A stretch of 64,000 nucleotides of DNA from Pseudobdellovibrionaceae bacterium (GTDB taxonomy: Bacteria > Bdellovibrionota > UBA1018 > UBA6935). Numbering within the stretch: the first letter of the stretch is position 1; each line of letters starts with the position of its first letter. A program made the translations under genes and the position numbers. The DNA lies in contig PBMP01000016.1 in NCBI GenBank assembly GCA_002722705.1, forward strand, positions 47,649-111,648. Reading direction: 5' to 3'. This document shows, piece after piece, positions 62,501 through 64,000 of the stretch. The notes beneath the pieces are model-generated. The model saw nothing but the letters and a program-made list of their open reading frames with translations, was not told where the DNA came from and searched no databases.

Positions 62501-62815
62501 CCTAAATCTGAAAACTCTGGTCAGTCTAAAACAAAAAAACTACTCAAAGAAATTATCGAAATTTGCCGAAGAAACGAAATCCCAGTGATCTTTCAAGAAA
62601 CAGGATCGAGCTTCTATCAGTATTCAAAAAATCATTTCTATGCAGCTGAAGAGTTAAAACCTGATGGAATAATACAATACTTAGGAAATCAACTTGGACT
62701 CGTAGCAACTCATTCCTCATTATTTTTAGATAAACCTCTTCAAATGATTTCTACTTGGGATGGAGATGAAACAAGCTTAATGAGTTATGTCAATCGTATC
62801 TTAGAACTGGAGTGA
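59582..62815 (+). CDS. Three-part fusion: lysine-aminotransferase-like, GNAT-like and degenerate aminotransferase-like domains
   Basis: 1077 residues, no signal peptide. Residues ~150-560: class III PLP aminotransferase closest to L-lysine epsilon-aminotransferase: NSGSEAVETAFRG (~225), SFHGRSLLSLHAT, IEPMQCEGGD, LIFDEVQTGLGLGG (D385), and VVLAKKSQVG with PLP lysine ~422. Residues ~700-835: GNAT-like pattern (AFQKEELVGSCLA, ALSVKSSEHRNKIGLRL). Residues ~850-1077: a second aminotransferase-like domain (IYLTSGRAEAVDKMI, FFIEPKSENS, VIFQETGSSF) where the DEVxTG Asp and the PLP Lys (IQYLGNQLG) are missing. Start follows GGGGG with almost no spacing. Coupled to the C45 gene 3 nt downstream. The second and third domains are fold-level inferences. 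Confidence 0.75.
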   Translation: MNAKDIVGLVTRAWGHLPVTVRIVSEQTIEMNLEPLAQLHWKTRPFEVSKLKNWLKPLELNWEHSVVQFNVPTHYAKLNEALELIRFWSENIEKENLKEKSFWAKTDQIHPGGFDDQQDSDSKHLLSELYQDNFIVAEKKPFVVDLEKSKGMSLVSTDHEPKTFLDGASQIASLPIGYNHPAKQSMKLRPEIFSQNLDLTNWDLSEAFRKFLKEESGLPYVYFVNSGSEAVETAFRGCQKTYPDRKKIISFQSSFHGRSLLSLHATYNPAKRLPFEIYPGLAEFFEFPEDKVPHETKEEPEHWLTYWNGSASSSLSESWKAENNKLLLKEIEVLENIRSSLEKSPALAVLIEPMQCEGGDKYGTARFFRALRVLTRRFDTPLIFDEVQTGLGLGGPFFWHSLFNLQKLDETKDFPDCVVLAKKSQVGVCLSQFEQEIPLETAAASIMRGLIHSQQIRENDSDELSKQTTEYLKLLQDVVGEQWIQYPRNQGLCFAFDVPKGPLLMELIKRRFPKGILFYPAGENTARFRLLIDTTAEELAYLFHSIFHIFLQAKEDGLLEADFDEKTWLEKAPSIFKEIASEPPGIHRSLPWIPDWIPTEERQISAISGTQWHDVFQMFIRSYPEIIRSEWNKKISLNELNQMSSSDLWKLYEENELFTCFDLMWFCSRRFGLTVERLTAQRAVELIDASQTLENELYEPARRDNTHVFAEQADDPRTVYLAAFQKEELVGSCLATPIEFYQKVKMVNEDPLKQDPDTYYSAALSVKSSEHRNKIGLRLKVEQTIALLAQNAKVIRSRNRIPEAKAMAKLNRKLSAAVFDLNHHDYEGDATCWYQSIELHPELKTIGINDSRKHSITNKLTLSNFVSQNYIDHLHLLRSTLPEELRHIYLTSGRAEAVDKMIKLLRNQRPEGVVALSALGDSFGTTTAAARSLGGGPLGFFQWPTVDLQNGPQLLEPMIQSIGSEKILGFFIEPKSENSGQSKTKKLLKEIIEICRRNEIPVIFQETGSSFYQYSKNHFYAAEELKPDGIIQYLGNQLGLVATHSSLFLDKPLQMISTWDGDETSLMSYVNRILELE

Positions 62816-62818
62816 TGA

Positions 62819-63856
62819 ATGAAACAACTAACTTTAAAAGGATCTGCTTATGAGATGGGACTTCTTCATGGAAGAACCTTTAAAAAAGAGATTCATGAAT
62901 TAGCTCAAATTCGTAAAACTCTGATTTCAAATTTTTTAAAAAAACTCACTGAAGATGAAATTTTAAACCTCGCTCATGATCAGATAGAAGCTCTCAAATC
63001 TTATCCTGATTTTTATGAAGAATTTAAAGGAATCTCTGAAGGCGCTGAAATTGACCCTGCATTGCTCATGATTCTCAATAACTATACGGATATGCGTGAT
63101 TTTAGTCCAAATGAAAAAGACGATAAGGGAGACGCTGGATGTAGCATCTTTGCTTTAAAAAAGAATAATCAAATGATTACTGGCCAAACGTGGGACATGC
63201 ACGCTTCAGCTGCTCCTTATATGCTTGCTCTAGAGGTTCAAGAACCCGTAAAAGCTCACATTCTGACTCTCACAGGCTGTGTAGCCCTTGCTGGAATCAA
63301 TGAATATGGAGTGGCTATTTCAATCAATAATCTCCACTGTAAAGAAACCAAAATCGGACTCATGTGGGGAGCCTTAGTCCGTGGAATGCTCTTACAAAAG
63401 ACCGCAAAAGACGCCCTCAATTATTTAGAACAAAACCTCCCTTGTTCAGGACACAATTACCTGATTGTAGATGTAAATGAGGCTTACAATGTAGAAACAA
63501 CTGGAACTCAATTTGAAGTCACCAAACATTTAAAAAATGAAGGCTACTTAGTCCATACCAATCACTACCTGGGATCTCTTCAACCGTTTGAAATTTCTGA
63601 AAGAGTCAGTAAAACCACTCATGGAAGACTTACTGCTATTGAAAAATACTTTGAAAAAACCTCTCTTTCAGACTGGAGAAAAATAAAAGAAGAAATTTTT
63701 CAGACAGATTTTCCAGAAGGAATCTGTATTTCAAAAAATGAATCTGAACATACCAGTAAAACCTGTGGGGGTGCTATTTTTGACCTCACTGAAAAACAAG
63801 GTGAGCTTTACGGTGGAAACTACGCTGATGGCAACCGACTTCCCATCCAGTGGTAA
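62819..63856 (+). CDS. C45-family acyltransferase/amidohydrolase (isopenicillin-N N-acyltransferase-like)
   Basis: 345 residues. GSAYEMGLLHGRTFKKEI at the start, the catalytic Cys108 in DAGCSIFAL, GQTWDMHA, GINEYGVAISINNLHC and VHTNHYL match the C45 Ntn-hydrolase family (acyl-CoA:6-aminopenicillanic acid acyltransferase-like). These self-process before the Cys, which becomes the N-terminal nucleophile, and cleave or form amide bonds. GGAG lies 7 nt before the ATG at 62819, and the gene is in the transcript of the fusion protein. Product unknown; no other beta-lactam pathway gene is present. Confidence 0.88.
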   Translation: MKQLTLKGSAYEMGLLHGRTFKKEIHELAQIRKTLISNFLKKLTEDEILNLAHDQIEALKSYPDFYEEFKGISEGAEIDPALLMILNNYTDMRDFSPNEKDDKGDAGCSIFALKKNNQMITGQTWDMHASAAPYMLALEVQEPVKAHILTLTGCVALAGINEYGVAISINNLHCKETKIGLMWGALVRGMLLQKTAKDALNYLEQNLPCSGHNYLIVDVNEAYNVETTGTQFEVTKHLKNEGYLVHTNHYLGSLQPFEISERVSKTTHGRLTAIEKYFEKTSLSDWRKIKEEIFQTDFPEGICISKNESEHTSKTCGGAIFDLTEKQGELYGGNYADGNRLPIQW

Positions 63857-63910
63857 ATCATCTGACTGAGTTTACTCCATCTTTGGGGTGTATTTGTGCA
63901 AACTCCCACC

Positions 63911-64000
63911 GGCGTTGTTGCATAAATAGGTGAATAAAAACGAGAAGATAAAGACAAAGTGGGAATCCATGCGTTAGGATTGGTTTGTTAACAACTAGTC
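63911..64000 (+). mobile_element. Possible insertion sequence end (IS5/IS903-like terminus)
   Basis: GGCGTTGTTGCATAAATAGG at 63911 resembles, from memory, the terminal inverted repeats of IS903-group (IS5 family) elements, which begin GGCTTTGTTGAATAAATC. No transposase frame fits in the remaining 90 bases, so the element, if real, extends past the window edge. Confidence 0.3.

Noticed and set aside
62819..63856. Beta-lactam biosynthesis cluster
   Set aside because: C45 and lysine-aminotransferase-like families occur widely outside beta-lactam pathways, and no ACV synthetase or isopenicillin-N synthase is present.
1..64000. CRISPR arrays, tRNA, rRNA, prophage or integrase genes
   Set aside because: No regularly spaced repeats, tRNA cloverleaf, rRNA-like sequence or phage/integrase gene was seen. 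Small RNAs without conserved features cannot be excluded by reading alone.

Overview
The window reads as chromosome of a low-GC Gram-negative bacterium. LptE, an MlaF-type ATPase, MltA and many signal-peptide lipoproteins show an outer membrane. A TIGR02147/DUF4423 regulator translationally coupled to a secreted-protein gene, an Arg-rich secreted beta-sandwich protein, and a high share of secreted hydrolases point to Bdellovibrionota (predatory or saprophytic relatives of Bdellovibrio/Bacteriovorax). The placement is inference from gene families; no rRNA or tRNA gene was seen. Coding density is very high: no stretch over about 300 bases lacks a gene, the longest gaps being about 200 bp (3029-3226, 50579-50792, 57006-57215).

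Layout. 1-7.8 kb: 3' part of an SNF2 helicase, YchJ-like SEC-C protein, SDR enzyme, a secreted PD-(D/E)XK nuclease-like protein, type II NADH dehydrogenase, and an ETHE1-type persulfide dioxygenase/HemJ/Nudix operon. 7.8-14.5 kb: a large secreted protein with a possible transglutaminase-like triad, a histidine kinase/response regulator pair, purK-purE, and ribosomal protein L25. 14.6-18.5 kb: transpeptidase, fumC and a DUF819 membrane protein. 18.5-23.7 kb: minus-strand secreted unknowns and a five-gene operon (LOG, PilZ, phytase-like esterase, MORN-type lipoprotein, DUF924).

23.8-35.2 kb is rich in exported degradative functions: an EEP-family nuclease/phosphatase, PhoD-like phosphatase, DPP-IV-like S9 peptidase, MltA lytic transglycosylase, and a GH88/GH105-type hydrolase coupled to a probable alpha/alpha-toroid protein. 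A transporter resembling ATP:ADP antiporters lies among them. Together these would suit harvesting of nucleic acids, phosphate, peptides and polysaccharide from other cells or detritus. 35.1-44.9 kb is mostly housekeeping: fatty acid hydroxylase family, nadB, a membrane sensor, alr, mlaF, DUF721, lptE-holA and serC.

45-57.8 kb is accessory cell-envelope territory: a DUF4476 lipoprotein with a beta-barrel partner, a DUF4105 protein, a monofunctional GT51 transglycosylase, the beta-sandwich protein, the TIGR02147 regulator with a coupled HExxH protein, and a secreted RCC1-like protein whose base composition differs clearly from its neighbours. 57.8-64 kb holds the most unusual locus: a divergent two-subunit CoA-transferase, a 1077-residue protein joining a lysine-epsilon-aminotransferase-like domain, a GNAT-like domain and a second, apparently lysine-less aminotransferase-like domain, followed by a C45 (isopenicillin-N acyltransferase-like) enzyme. 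A possible insertion-sequence end lies at the right edge.
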